DNA of 64,000 nt from Trileptium ribeirensis (taxonomy: Eukaryota > Nematoda > Enoplea > Enoplida > Thoracostomopsidae): contig JASANE010020418.1 in NCBI GenBank assembly GCA_030248225.1, forward strand, positions 1-64,000. The letters are read 5' to 3'. Both the position numbers and the translations under genes were made by a program. Shown piece after piece: positions 33,962 to 45,433 of this stretch (position 1 is the stretch's first letter; each line of letters opens with the position of its first letter). The notes under the pieces were generated by a model, which made no database searches, was not told the DNA's origin, and saw only the letters and a list, made by a program, of their open reading frames with translations.

Positions 33962-35400
33962 TTTGGAACCGATGCCTGACCTTGTTCCTGAGCGTGATTG
34001 AACCGTCCAATGACTTGATTTGCTTTCTGATTAAGAAACCTTACGATCCACCGGCTTTGGTTTGAGCGACTCACTTTGCACCGATATTTTCGGGTTTACT
34101 GTTTCTGAATCAGTTACCATTGCCGTTTTCGTCGCTTGTAACTCGAGCTGGTAATGCTGGTCATGCGGTACTTGTTTAACTGCTCGCACCAGGTTTTGTG
34201 TCTCATGACCCGCCTTTGCCTTCAGCAAAGTTCCTTATGCTGTTTGCATGTGATAGCGTCCGGCTTTTGTTGTTTCGAATGGGTTATTTTATTTACGAGC
34301 TCTTTTCTTTTTAACTAATTTTCGTAGACCGGTTAATTTTAATTTACTGTTTGCAGCTCAGTATTCTTTAGGCTTTACTTCGCCACGGAATTTTATTTCC
34401 ATTGGGTTCACCGGCCTTATGTTGATATACCCGTTTTTGCACCATTTTTCTACTGTTACGTTATTGTCCTGCGTTTCCTGCGACTGCGACAGCGGTTTAA
34501 CTCCACGCGCTAGGGTCTCTGCCGCCGTTACCTTCGGACATTGTGTTATATCACATTTGCTCTTCCTTGTCCGTGACGAACTGCGCCACTTCTCTAGCTT
34601 TTTTGCAGCATTGTGTTTGTATCTAGTAAGGGCTGAGGTACTTGTATATTTGGTAGTGCAAGTTCTGGCTGTTTATCACTAATTACATGCCTAAATTATC
34701 GAATGTTTTTAATTCTGTTTTTTGGCGTTCTAGTGTGGTAAATTTTCGAGGTCCTCACAATTGCATTCCAGGAAATGATGGTAAAATTGCATCGTTTGCG
34801 CATGCGGCTGTTATGACATAGGTTGATAATACGACATTGCACTATTATCCTGATCTTAAGGTGCATATATTGGTCTTCGAATTGTTTGTATCATTTGGTG
34901 CGGTTGTAGTGGCAAACATTCGTATGTCGAGAATGCTTGTTCAGCAGTCATCGTTGGCAATCGCTGTTGCAGTATTGGTAGAATTGAAGTAACTGTAGGC
35001 ACCGGCGCTGTGATCCGTGGTATACTTGAAGCTATACTAGCATGGAATATATTACCAGAAACTGTTTTTGGTACAATTTTAGGCGCTATAAATTGTTTTG
35101 TTTCAGTTTCTTTTGCTTCGCCATTCGTGGATCGTCCGATTTGGTATCTGTTTTCCTCGGTTCCGGTTTTTGATTATTGGCTTTTGCTACGATGGTGATT
35201 GCCTCGAGTTCCATTCACGATGGTAACGGCGTTTTGATCCGCGATGTACCTAAAGTGTCGAAGGGTTTTGAGTCCACTTGCCTTATATATATTACAAAAC
35301 CGCGGGGTTTCATTCCGCTTTTTTTCTGTAAGAAGGCCACAGTGGATTTTAGATCCTGTCCCTACACCAACGCCAACAAGTATATAATATTGTATATATA

Positions 35401-35944
35401 GAAATTTGAATAAGCTAGGTTTTCTTTAATGCCTTATTTATATCGTGATTCGTACGTCTAACTTTTTTGATGTAATTACGAACCATTATAATTTTTACAA
35501 ACCGTAACACACAAGGATAACCTATAATACAGGAAAATAACATAAAGGTGCATAATCATTGTCACAATCTTTATGCACCGTTTCATTTGACGCAACACAA
35601 GACTGTAGCACACAACAGTATATACTGGTAGGTGCAATATTTCCGTCCTAGACGTTAAATCTCTTTCCTCTGATTAAATTGCAAATTTATAACAACGAGA
35701 ATGGCAAATTATTGTGTCTGAAAGCCAGAATACGTTTCCATATGTTGTTTTCTGCTGGGAAAATTATTATTATAACTTTGGCTTTCTTCCTGCCATAAAC
35801 AACGTGAAAATTTGCAATCACGTTTTTCTAAACTTTATTTGTCCAGGTAAAATGATATTCCATGAAGTTAAACGCCCCAAATACGTTGAAACCGAAAAAT
35901 CCACTGCAACTAGATATTGGGGTTGGCCAAGGACCCTGGTTGTT
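35401..35944. other. Intergenic, no gene seen
   Basis: No recognisable coding sequence. The 127-codon frame at 35714-36097 runs into transposon sequence and is not supported as a gene. Confidence 0.4.
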
Positions 35945-36243
35945 TTGCCCCGCAAAATTGTCTTGGTTTTTCCTACACAACCGGAATACAGTTTCCGATT
36001 GCGGCTCCGGCTAAAACCATACCAGAAGCGGAATTTCGTTTTAATTTTGTTTAAAATTTTCCAGATTTTGCTTCATCTATGGTCCAAACATATGTAATAC
36101 GTATACAAAATGATCAAGTTCCAATACAACCAAACAAAAGAAAAGCCTCAGCAAATTGCCCTGTGAAATGTAAGCAGAACACATAATATCAGTAGGAATT
36201 TTTCGTCTTTACCCCGCAGGCATTTGAAAACAAAGCAAGATCA
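35945..36243 (+). mobile_element. Left-end fragment of the CCGGAA-rich hAT-like element
   Basis: Diverged match to 39160-39430: ACAACCGGAATAC, GATTGCGGCTCCGGC, TTTTGTTTAAAATTTTCCAG, GGTCCAAACATATGTAATA, GATCAAGTTCCAATACAACC. It stops abruptly at about 36243, where RNase-H LINE coding sequence begins. The outermost terminus is not preserved. Confidence 0.65.
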
Positions 36244-36248
36244 TCAGA

Positions 36249-38304
36249 TTGTTAGTAAGCTACATCCACACCAGCATACATATCAGTGTGGGAAGAGCTC
36301 TACATCAACTGGTCTCTAAGGTGGAGGATGGTTTTGCGGCAAGCAAGCACATTATTGGCGTCTTTCTAGATATTGGTGGAGCTTTTGATAGCACACTTCC
36401 CAAGGCTTTTGATGCAGCCTTTAAGCGAGTTGGTGATTATTTAGTCGTGAGGAACTGGCTATTAGCATTGTTAAAGCATAGGTGGAGTACAAGCACTATT
36501 GGAAGTGAATCAGTTCTATTTCGAATAACTAGTGGTAGTCGATAAGGCGGAGTTCTTTCACTCCTTTTTTGGACATTCGTTGTTGATGATGTACTTGTTT
36601 AGCTGAATAGTACACATGTTCACGTACAGGCATATTCAGATGATATAGCTATTGTATATGCAAGCAAGAATGTTCAGACAGTTGTAGATCTACTGCAAAT
36701 AGTGCTTAACAAGATAGAAGTGTGGTGTACTGCTAGAGGATTCGTGATTAAAGCAGTATTGTTGTCTTCACGAAGAGCAGAAGTATGGCTGTAATAAACA
36801 TCAAGATAGCAATGTATTGACAGGAAATAGCATTTGAAGATAGTGTGAAATATCTTGGTGTGATATTGGACCAGAAGCTTTTTGGAAATGTCATATTGAG
36901 GCAGCTGTTTCCAAAGGAATAAAATCCTTGATGATCTATAGATCTGCAATTGAAAGATTTGGTGGCTTAGTCCGGCCTCTTTCAAGTTTGTGTACAAAAC
37001 TGTAGTATATACTCCCTAACTTGTGTTATGGGATGCAGTGTGGTGGCATGGAATCAAGGTGAAATTTTATATGAAAAAGGTTAGAAAGATAACCAGGATG
37101 GCCTGCCTTATAATCACTGGTGCCGTGAGGTCATCTCCGACTATAGTATCTGTCAATCATCACGACTATTCATGAGGAGGACGGATCGTTGCAGATTTGA
37201 TGTTTCCGAGTGATATTATGGATAACAGGTTGACAGAGGAGAGATCATTGGAGATTGATATACCGAATAGATAATATTGGCCTGATAGAGCTCGTGTTCG
37301 AAGTCCAAATGAGATTGAGTGCTTCACTGGTGACTCGTTGATCAGGGGGGCAGACAGTAAATCATCTGGAGCAGGTGCAATAATTGAGCTATAGTTTGGG
37401 CCAGTTGGCATCAGCTTTCTACTCGGAAATTTTTGCAATTCGTAGTTGTGTTGGTGTCTTGTTGCAGCGTCATGCTAATAGTCAGGACATCGTTATTTAC
37501 ACGGACAGTCAGGCAGCTATGCTAGCATTGGGATCATGAAAACTAAGTTCCAAGATAGTATGGGATGGAAGGCAATCCTTGGATTTGCTGGCTACACGAA
37601 ATTGTGTAACCCTTAGATGGGTTCCTGGGCAGTCGAATGTAGCAGGGAATGAGTTGGCCGATGAATTGGCCAGAAGAGGTTCGGTAGGAAATTTGTGGGA
37701 CATGAACCTGCTATTATCGTTCAGCAAAGAGAAGTGACTGCAGTTAAAGCGTGGATGCATAGAAAGTTTGTCAGAAGATGGCTGATAAGAAAGGCGGCAG
37801 GCAGACCAAGTCTCATGTACTTGTACCGGAAGGCAGCAAAAGTAGGCATTTCGCCCGTGCGACCAAAGATAAGCTGAGACAGTATGCAGGTTGTGACAGC
37901 ACACACCGGTATACTCACCGGTCTTCCCCGGTACGCTTCTATTTCTTTTGCTTGCTGAGACTATGCCATCGGGGAGTTTGAAGCCCCGATTTGTCGGGGC
38001 TGTATTGTTACGTTTGTTATTTTTCAGGTAGAGTTTCAGTTGATTTTCAATCTAGAAACACTCTTGACTAAATAACCATATGTTTACGATAGGAAAGGTA
38101 GAAAGTCCATCTTGTGTATGGTGTAATGGCGATGAAACTTCCGAGCATTTCTTATGCAGTTGTGTTAGGTATGCTGAGACTAGGCTAGAAATATTTGGTA
38201 GAGACGTCGCTGATACTGATTTCATCAGAATCCGTAAGGTTACGGATGTCATGAAGTTCATATTATCAAAAAAAAGATGTGAATTTTATGAGAATTTTCA
38301 ATGA
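36249..38304 (+). pseudogene. RNase-H-bearing LINE (R1/I-like), decayed (LINE D)
   Basis: Parts in order: RT motif A as GVFLDIGGAFDST (about 36355-36400), a GGVLSLLFW block after a stop at about 36544, and motif C as AYSDDIAIVY (36628-36660). Next come VKYLGVILDQKL (about 36850), an RNase H start altered from TDGS to TGDS (about 37320), IYTDSQAAMLAL (37495-37530), and LRWVPGQSNVAGNELADELA (37610-37670). The C-terminal zinc knuckle C-V-W-C...H-F-L-C lies at 38110-38160. Many frame changes and stops are present, and nothing upstream of RT motif A (no endonuclease) was seen. Confidence 0.8.
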
Positions 38305-39017
38305 AGTTTCTTTTTTTCAGCTTTTGGTTTTGTTGTAGTGCATTTAGCTGAAAGCATGATGGGCTGACGCAATGGATGTATTGACATTGAATCTCAACGT
38401 GTTACTTTCTAGCATTTTCTTTTCTTGTCTATGTCTATGCGTGGATTGTTCGGTCTCCGTGTTAGTACCAGCGTGCACTTCAACACCAGTATTTTGAATT
38501 AATCATGCATTTTGGCCAGTTTGGGACTGCGTCGATTGTTGGTTCCAGTTCACATCCCAACGCCAGCATTTTGAAAGATTTCATTATTATGAGCTTGCAT
38601 ATTTTGGATGCTGTTCCGATTTTGTGTATTTTGAATTAATTTTTCATTTGACCAGTGTGACATCGCCAATTGTTGATTCTTCTAGCCAGGGTCAATGCGC
38701 ATCTCAAGACCAGTAATTTGAAAGAAATTCGTACTTTCTCAGCCTCTAAATGTTCGACCTGTGTGTGTATTTCAGATATTTGGTCGAAAAGTCTGAAATC
38801 CTGACATTAGAAAGTTATGGTTTCTTATAATTTCATTTTGCCCGATTAAATATATTGTTCATTTTCCACCGAATGCGGCTTAGTGTTCATAATTTCGCCC
38901 AAACTCGACTTGAAAAAAAATTGCGTGTGCCATTTGCATTGTTTGTAGGAGTTTCTAACTTTGTGCATAATCGTGTTATGTAATAAATTATTACTAAAAG
39001 CGCGGAACATATATACA
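38305..39017. other. Probable LINE 3' region and unassigned DNA
   Basis: After the zinc-knuckle stop, AT-rich sequence continues without coding features. Some of it may be the 3' UTR of the preceding LINE. GGTCAATGCGCATCTC- and CATCGCCAATTG-type short motifs recur loosely at 38500-38710. Confidence 0.35.
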
Positions 39018-39104
39018 TTATATAATTCCGATTCGTCCTGCTGTAATAGTGCGCGTTCCAAGCAACAAATCCACACCGGTTACATCGTAACAATTCGGCA
39101 CTAC
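39018..39104 (+). repeat. Short dispersed repeat, copy 2
   Basis: Partner of 29425-29512. It ends about 40 bp before the CCGGAA-rich hAT-like element. Confidence 0.6.
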
Positions 39105-39146
39105 GTTACTTAAACTCTTTACATATGTATAACTATATGAATGCAT

Positions 39147-40377
39147 CAGGGAGTAACCGGAATTCCGGTTCCGGCGAAAATCGTGTTCCGGTTGCGGTTC
39201 CGGCAAAGGGCAAAAACCACACCGGAACCGGAATTCCTGTTTAAAAATTTTGTTTGAAATTTACCACGTTTTTTGCTTCATCCTGTAATCCAAACATATG
39301 TAATATATATTATACCATGATCAAGCTCCAATACAACCAAGCAAAAGAAAAGATTAACTAACCAATTTGCCGTGTGAAACGTAAGTAGGGCACATAATTT
39401 GAGCAGGAATTTTTCATAATAAATTGCAGGAGTTTGTTAAATCAAAGCCAGGTCGATGCAAAATTTGAGCAGGAATTTTTCATAATAAATTACAGGAGTT
39501 TGTTAAAGCAAAGCCAGGTCGATGCTTGTAGCAGCTATTTTACACATCCAGAAGTCTGTGGGATATATACGTTTGAATTAAACCGGTCCAACTCGGTAAC
39601 AGAGTATGGCTTACGCAGAAGTACTCAGGGTATGCTTGGCTAACACAAATTGCGTCAAGGACCTGCCAGTGCGCTTGTAAACTTGGTTAAATCAGTCTAA
39701 ATTGAAGTAAACTAACGTTATCTGCAACGCAGCTGGAAACTGCTTTCTTGGCAATGAACTGTATTTATTGAAACTGTGCGAGCAGAATCACAGTGTGTCT
39801 CATTTATAGCGTTCTGATTAGAAAGTTATCATCATTATGATCTAACTGACGGGCACTGTTTGTCCAACGCTAGCCTAAACAGTGTCTCTGACCACTGATC
39901 AGAAAATTACCTGCTATCTATTATTTTCTCTTAGAATCATATAAACCAATAATTTTAAGTTTCCTACAAAAGAACATGCAACAAACGTATGTGTAGTAAA
40001 GGGAGGCGATTGGAGACAGAGCGAAAGTGTGTATTCTACGCTCGAAGCTTTGTAAGCACATTCGATTTGACGCAGTATACGCAATGGTGTATAGTGGAAG
40101 ACATTTTTTGCTCTGAATGTTCAAAAACCGACATATTTGATCGATAAATAAACATTATTAGCTTCCTCAGTCTCTTTAAAGTTTCAGAAAGGCAATAATG
40201 ACATGGCAATACAATAAGTTTATTGTAAAAGTTATGTTTAATGCATTTTAAATCCACTATACCTTCATTTCTTCCATCATCTGTTTTACTGTATATATAT
40301 AAATTTCGAAGACCAGGTTCCGGTTCCGGATCCGGTTTAAATGAACGGTTCCGGTTGCTGGTTCCGGTTATTCCATG
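39147..40377 (+). mobile_element. hAT-like non-autonomous element, full copy
   Basis: A 1231-bp element starts CAGGGAGTAACCGGAA and ends with the imperfect inverted copy TTCCGGTTATTCCATG. An exact 8-bp target duplication GAATGCAT flanks it (39139-39146 and 40378-40385). Both ends carry many CCGGAA/TTCCGG motifs, which could be transposase-binding subterminal repeats. A 73-bp internal tandem duplication lies at about 39455-39525. No transposase is encoded. Another copy in reverse orientation is at 50365-51565. Confidence 0.9.
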
Positions 40378-40429
40378 GAATGCATATAACAATGTATATA
40401 TATTACATATAACCATATATGTATAATTC

Positions 40430-41917
40430 GAGCTGCTGTTCGTAAAACTAAAAAATTCTCCTCCCCTGGTCCTGATGGAATTCCGCCAGTGCTTCTTAAG
40501 GAGTGTGGCAGTATCATTTATCCGGTTCTGTCGTTTTTTACTGCCTCTCTATCTGAAACTTTTATTCCGGTCGAGTGGAAGAAGGCTAATGTGATTCCCC
40601 CGCACAAAAACGGTTCATTCCATGATCCCGGCAATTTTCGTCCTATTAGTCTCATATCAGTTATTGCAAAGTAAAGGAGTTAGTTATAGCGACCGACTTA
40701 ACTACTTTTGGTGTGAAAAATAATTTAATCAATACTACACAATTTGGCTTTTTACCTGGTTTGTCTTGCGAGCTTCAGCTCCTCACCTATATTGACTGGG
40801 TAATAAATTGTTTAAACAACGGTGATTGGGTCGATAGCGTATATCGTGATTTCCAAAAAGGCTTTGATCGTGTCCCACATCTCCGATTACTTAACATCCT
40901 GGACTCAGTGGTAATCTTCTGTCTTGGATAAAAAACTTTTTATGTAATCGTACACAATCAGTCATCATAGGCGACGCGCGATGTGACGATTTTCAAGTGT
41001 CTAGTGGCGTGCCTCAAGGAAGTTCGTTGGGGCCTATCCTCTTTCTTTATTATGTTAATCAAATTGACGCTTGCATTTCGGGTGGAATATTAAAGTTCGC
41101 TGACCACTGTAAGATCTTTCGACGTATTCCAAAAACTCCAGTTTCTGCATCAGCGGCTATGACTGACATGCAGGCGGACTTAAATTCTCTTTGGGAGTGG
41201 TCACAGGTGTCGTCTATGCAATTCAACGTTGACAAGTGCGCAGTTATTCACTTCGGTAGATCGAATCCATGTTTTAATTACGAAATGGGAGGTCAGACTT
41301 TAATCTCTAAAGACTGTGTGCGAGATCTAGACGTGCTAGTGGCTAACATAAAGTGTTCCTTCCATTGTGCCGATGCAGTCCGTCGTGCCGAGCGCATCGT
41401 TAATTGTATTAGTAAAATCATCCGCAGCAAAACGGTTCCTATTATCCGGAAACTAAACGAGTCAATCGTTGGACCAATTCTCGAATATTGCAGTACCGTG
41501 TGGTGCCCGCACTATGACCGTGATATTGAAATCGTCGAAAAAGTTCAACGTAAAATAACTCGCATGGTTCCGGGTTTTAGCGATCTTTCTTACGATGAAT
41601 GTCTTCGTCGATTCGGAATACAGTCACTTAGAACGCGCCGTATCCGTGCTGATCTTATCATAGTCTACAAACTTTGCCAAAACTTGACTGCTTTACCAGT
41701 ACATTTATTTTTTGACCTGAATCCTATTGCTCAAAGCCGTGGCCACCGTTACTGTCAGAAACCGAAGTTCACTCCACGGTGGAATTATGCCAGGGACAGC
41801 TTCTCATATTGTGTCATTGAATTCTGGAACCGATTGCCCGACACGGTAGTTGCCGCACCGAGATTGAACGGTTTCAAAAAGCGCCTCCACGACCCAGGAA
41901 TGTTGGCACAGCCTTAG
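40430..41917 (+). pseudogene. 5'-truncated CR1/Jockey-like LINE (LINE A)
   Basis: The sequence starts inside RT fingers (SSPGPDGIPPVLLKECG, about 40455). It reads PGNFRPISLISVIAK to a stop at 40672, then in another frame QFGFLPGLSCELQLL and YRDFQKGFDRVPH (motif A, Asp present). The final 306-codon frame (40997-41917) has GVPQGSSLGPILFLYY and motif C as KFADHCKIF. The second catalytic Asp of FADD is His (41105-41107), which would inactivate the polymerase. The C-terminus reads VIEFWNRLPDTVVAAPRLNG. A short 3' region ends near CGTATATATA (about 42010). Confidence 0.85.
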
Positions 41918-42033
41918 CTAGTTCTTTCTGCCGTCGCGTCATTTTACTTCAGAATCGGTCATGCATGCATTTTATTCAGATTCGCTATATAAATCATTGA
42001 AGTATTCGTATATATAATTCTGTTTTACCATAA

Positions 42034-42945
42034 ATGAAATGCTCGAACAAAAATGTATCTGAACGAGCAACACGATCGTCTGATTCTGGTCCTACACCTG
42101 ATGTCATCTGCTCTACTCCTTCATGTCAACGCGCAATAAATTTTGAATGTGGCGACTCTTCGGTATCGTGCAGCTGCTGCAAGAAACAATTCCATCTCAA
42201 ATGCACAGATCTAACTCAAACTATCTTCAAAGAGCTCTCCAAAACGAAACGGTCAGTGTATTGGTTTTGTGAATTCTGTCGCGATATAGGGGGTAATCTG
42301 CTTACTAGCGTTACTAGTCTAAACGCTAAAGTTTCTGAAATCGATGCGCGTGTAACTGTGCTGGAAAACGCAGCCCCGCCCACGACGTGTGATCCCGACG
42401 CCATTGTCAAATCGACGGTGAACGAAGTACTTGAAATAAATAGACGCAGTCGTAATGTCATCCTGTTTGGTCTCCCAGAAAAAGCCGTCGGCTACGAAAC
42501 TCCGGACTGGGATATATCCCAGGCAAGTAATTTGTTTCGAGCTATTAAGGTGCCAGATTCTGTAAAAATTATTGCTGCGTCCCGTTTTAGCAAATCGAAA
42601 ATGGGTAAAGTTAGACCGGTTAAACTTATATCGAAGGACCCGGAATCTCGTAATATTGTCCTCGGCAAAAGTAGGTCTATCGGTGACACCAATTTTAAAG
42701 GCTGCTATATGAAACCCGATCTTACACCTCTGCAACAAAAGGAAAACGAGAAGTTAGTCGTTGAGTTGAAGGCACGCATATCCAAAGGCGAATCGGTTCA
42801 AATAAAGCGTGGCAAAATTGTCGCCAAAACGGCAGTGGACGAGTCCCCATTCCCATCTGAAACAACTGCTACCGCAGTCAGCGATTCGGCATCTTCTGTT
42901 AGTACCACCACCGCATCGGCTCAGCCGGGGGACGGGGGGAAATAA
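42034..42945 (+). CDS. LINE B ORF1 with PHD-like zinc finger
   Basis: This intact 303-codon ORF starts at ATG in TAAATG and is the first protein of the LINE that follows. Residues about 28-80 hold a PHD-like Cys/His cluster: CSTPSCQRA, CGDSSVSCSCCKKQFHLKC and YWFCEFC. A coiled-coil-like segment follows (SVTSLNAKVSEIDARVTVLE). Then comes an RRM-like or CTD-like region with VILFGLPEKA and IIAASRFSK. The tail is Ser/Thr-rich. ORF1 proteins of CR1-type LINEs with PHD/esterase or CTD modules bind nucleic acid; here this is inferred from layout. The final codons GAC GGG GGG AAA TAA overlap the open ORF2 frame. Confidence 0.8.
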   Translation: MKCSNKNVSERATRSSDSGPTPDVICSTPSCQRAINFECGDSSVSCSCCKKQFHLKCTDLTQTIFKELSKTKRSVYWFCEFCRDIGGNLLTSVTSLNAKVSEIDARVTVLENAAPPTTCDPDAIVKSTVNEVLEINRRSRNVILFGLPEKAVGYETPDWDISQASNLFRAIKVPDSVKIIAASRFSKSKMGKVRPVKLISKDPESRNIVLGKSRSIGDTNFKGCYMKPDLTPLQQKENEKLVVELKARISKGESVQIKRGKIVAKTAVDESPFPSETTATAVSDSASSVSTTTASAQPGDGGK

Positions 42946-44501
42946 CTATTGCTCAAAATAGTGGTGTTAATTGTAATTGTATTGTTTCAAGCCATGATGT
43001 GTGTTTAAATGTAGCTGATAGTTTGCTTACTGCTAATTCTAATGTTTTATCAATTAATCGCTCGTCTAACGTTTTATCTGATGTTGTCAAATGCGAAACT
43101 TTTAACTATTCACTATGTTGCGATTCTGTTGGATATATATACCGTGAATTCTATGGTCCTGCGACTATATCAACTAAGAAAGCAAACCTGAAAACTGTGT
43201 TTGATTTACGTAAAATTAGAGCATTTATGTGTAACGGTCGTAGTTTAATGAACAAACTTCACATTTTGAAATTGACTATACATCACCTAGGTTTCCCCGA
43301 GATTATATTTTTGTGCGAGACATGGGCAACATCTCTGGTCGCAGATGCAGATTTAGCTTTGGAAAACTACACCGTATTCCGATCAGATCGTACAGCAAAG
43401 CGTGGCGGCGGCGTAGCGATATATGTAGCAAACCATCTCTGTCCAGTCCCGGCTAAATTAAGCGAAAATTCTGAGTACGATGACATTGTTGCCTGTTCTA
43501 TTCCACGTATTCGTGGAAAATCATTACTGCTCATCTGTGTATATCGTTCCGACTCGAACACTCTCGCGCAAAACACAGAATTGTATAACATTATCTCGGA
43601 ACTAAATGATCACAATTACGATGCGGTAGTGGTGGCTGGTGACTTTAACATGAGGTTGGTTGACTGGGGCAGATTCATATGGCCCCCATCATGCGACGAA
43701 TTTATTGACTCTGTCCTCACTGCCGGTCTAACACAGCTAGTTGAGCAGCCTACCCGTGAAAACAACATACTGGACCTGGTCCTCACGGATGACGACAGTC
43801 TTATTGACAACGTCGCGGTCACTGCAGGCTTGGGAAGAAGCGATCATTTCGGATTAACCTTTGATATCATTCATCAGCATCGTAGTAGTCACCCTGATTT
43901 ACGTCGACGCATATACAAAGCTACAAATTGGACGTCGTTCAACGCCAGCCTGCAAGATAGTCTAATGAACCAGCGCTTTGACGACCTACACGTTGGTTGG
44001 ACGAATCTGAAACTAGCAATCGACAACGCTGTAAACGAATGCACCCCGCTCGTCCGCATACAACCAAAACGCAAACGCCCAATGTGGTCTGATGCTGCAT
44101 GTTGCAGAGCTATGTCGTCCCAATCAACTGCCCACAGACGGTATCAAAGAAATTCAACCCAACATAACCTTGCTAGATATAGGGCCGCATGTGATGTAGT
44201 AGACATTGAAACGAAAAGAGCTAGGCGGGAGTTTGAGTCCAAATTAGCAGCCAATAGAAAGCTAGATGCCAAGTCGTTTTGGGCATACACTCGCAGCCTT
44301 AGGGGCGACAAACAAATATTTTCACTTGGACCAATGAAAATAGATGATGGGAGCTACACTGAGAGCGACGACGAAATTGCCGAATTGTTCATTAGGTACT
44401 TCAGCTCTGTGTATCAGCAGGAACCGCCGCTCGAACGCCAGACGCCCGTCCCCCGATGCACTGCAGCTACACTAGGTATAGCTAGAAGCATGGGTTGCTG
44501 A
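42946..44501 (+). pseudogene. LINE B ORF2, APE endonuclease part
   Basis: A 500-codon frame is open from before the ORF1 stop. It has no ATG before the endonuclease (the first in-frame ATG is in FMCNGRSL). The APE-type endonuclease is well preserved: AFMCNGRSLMNK, IIFLCETW (catalytic Glu), GGGVAIYV, VVVAGDFN (Asp/Asn), and GRSDHFGL (SDH). A linker toward the RT follows (RRFESKLAANRKLDAKSFW-like). The frame ends in a stop at 44499-44501 because of a frameshift near 44490. The next frame continues VAEAIKSSKMYAAAG. The endonuclease itself looks potentially active. Confidence 0.85.
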
Positions 44502-44504
44502 AGC

Positions 44505-44901
44505 CATCAAGTCTTCGAAAATGTATGCAGCTGCTGGTCCAGACGAAATAATAAACGAAGTGCTAATAAATTGTGTAAACACGCTCGCGCCCGTGCTCGC
44601 GAGGTTGTATACCTCATGTCTCGCCTCAAACGACGTTCCCTCGGATTGGCTAAACGCATCTGTCTGTACTATTTTCAAAGGAAAGGGTTCCCGATACAGC
44701 GTTGAAAATTACAGGCCAATTAGTTTGACTTCAACTGTCCCACAAGGATCCGTCCTGGGCCCGATACTTTTTCTATACTACATAAACGATATCGACTCAT
44801 ACGTCTCGTCTAAAATCTACAAGTTTGCAGACGACACAAAAATCTGTCGGCGTATAAGCAAGCACCGTCCAGACTTGGATATCCAAAGCGTCGAAATTTA
44901 G
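44505..44901 (+). pseudogene. LINE B RT with motif A deleted
   Basis: The frame reads AAAGPDEIINEVLINC, then VENYRPISLTS, and jumps directly to TVPQGSVLGPILFLYYINDI and KFADDTKICRR. In RTs of this group about 100 residues lie between the RPISLTS and GVPQG blocks, including motif A with the first catalytic Asp. Here the join at about 44731-44737 is in frame and that region is absent. FADD is intact. The frame ends at 44901 where the abnormal duplicated segment starts. Confidence 0.85.
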
Positions 44902-45433
44902 TAAGAAACGTACTTTAATGTGCAAATTGTTGCTCATTGTGATAACTCATACAATTTCGCTGAACAATGCCGCATCCAAACGGTACGAGCGCGATTAGGA
45001 ATCTGATCAGTGACGATCTAAAACCATGAAACACTGCAGGAAGGTAGCCAATGCTCCCGAGACAAACCTCCGCCGCATCTCGCTACCCATCACGCAGATA
45101 TTGCCTATCTATAAAGCGGAACGCCCCGCCGAGACGCTCAACTGGCGCCCCATACCACCGACATAAACTATGAGAACGGCAGCGAGAGCAACCAACTGCC
45201 CGACATGCTCATTCCATATAAATAGAGATACAAAAGCTTCAAAACCACAAACACCGAACCGCAGGACGCGACATAGATAAAATCACACGAGAGCATACTC
45301 TCTGCCGCTCATACCAATAACAAACCAGAGACATATGAACGCGTCGGCATCCGTCAATGTTCATTCGCATACCGGATCGATAGAAGAATCAGTACATTGC
45401 CCAATTGGAAAGCAAAGAGAATCTCCAATCCCA
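44880..45433 (+). repeat. Deletion-riddled copy of the LINE B ORF2 tail
   Basis: This roughly 555-bp stretch aligns in order with the clean sequence 45440-46200, but with dozens of small deletions of one to three bases and few substitutions. Examples: GCCGCATCCAAACGGTAC against GCCGCCATCCCAAACCGT...; ACTGCAGGAAGGTAGCC against ACTGCAGTGAAGTTGTTAGC. T and G and short runs are lost most often. No continuous reading frame remains. It looks like unpolished long-read sequence rather than a natural mutation pattern. Confidence 0.75.

Larger units (their letters stand above)
31666..35400 (-). pseudogene. Remnants of an unrecognised minus-strand protein
   Basis: Several minus-strand frames with similar composition (Gln, Pro, Thr and Ser-rich) suggest one broken coding region. 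The pieces run in order from about 35390 down. They are a 34870-35120 frame with IPRITAPVPTVTSILP and AEQAFSTYECLPLQ; 34228-34031; 32937-32662 with a repeated MVVIPRAYG-x-SRVIMVSGS; 32544-32197, Gln-rich with a coiled-coil-like stretch (LHRRAARASFDLKNAQ); and 31990-31685. Stops separate them and no ATG-led full frame exists. A 796-bp MITE splits it. No family is recognised; decayed retroelement gag is one option. Confidence 0.35.

Noticed and set aside
35714..36097. 127-codon plus-strand ORF
   Set aside because: Starts at GTG and runs into the CCGGAA-rich hAT-like element; low-complexity, no domain.
42319..42738. 139-codon minus-strand ORF
   Set aside because: It is antisense to LINE B ORF1, whose zinc-finger and coil motifs give the real frame.
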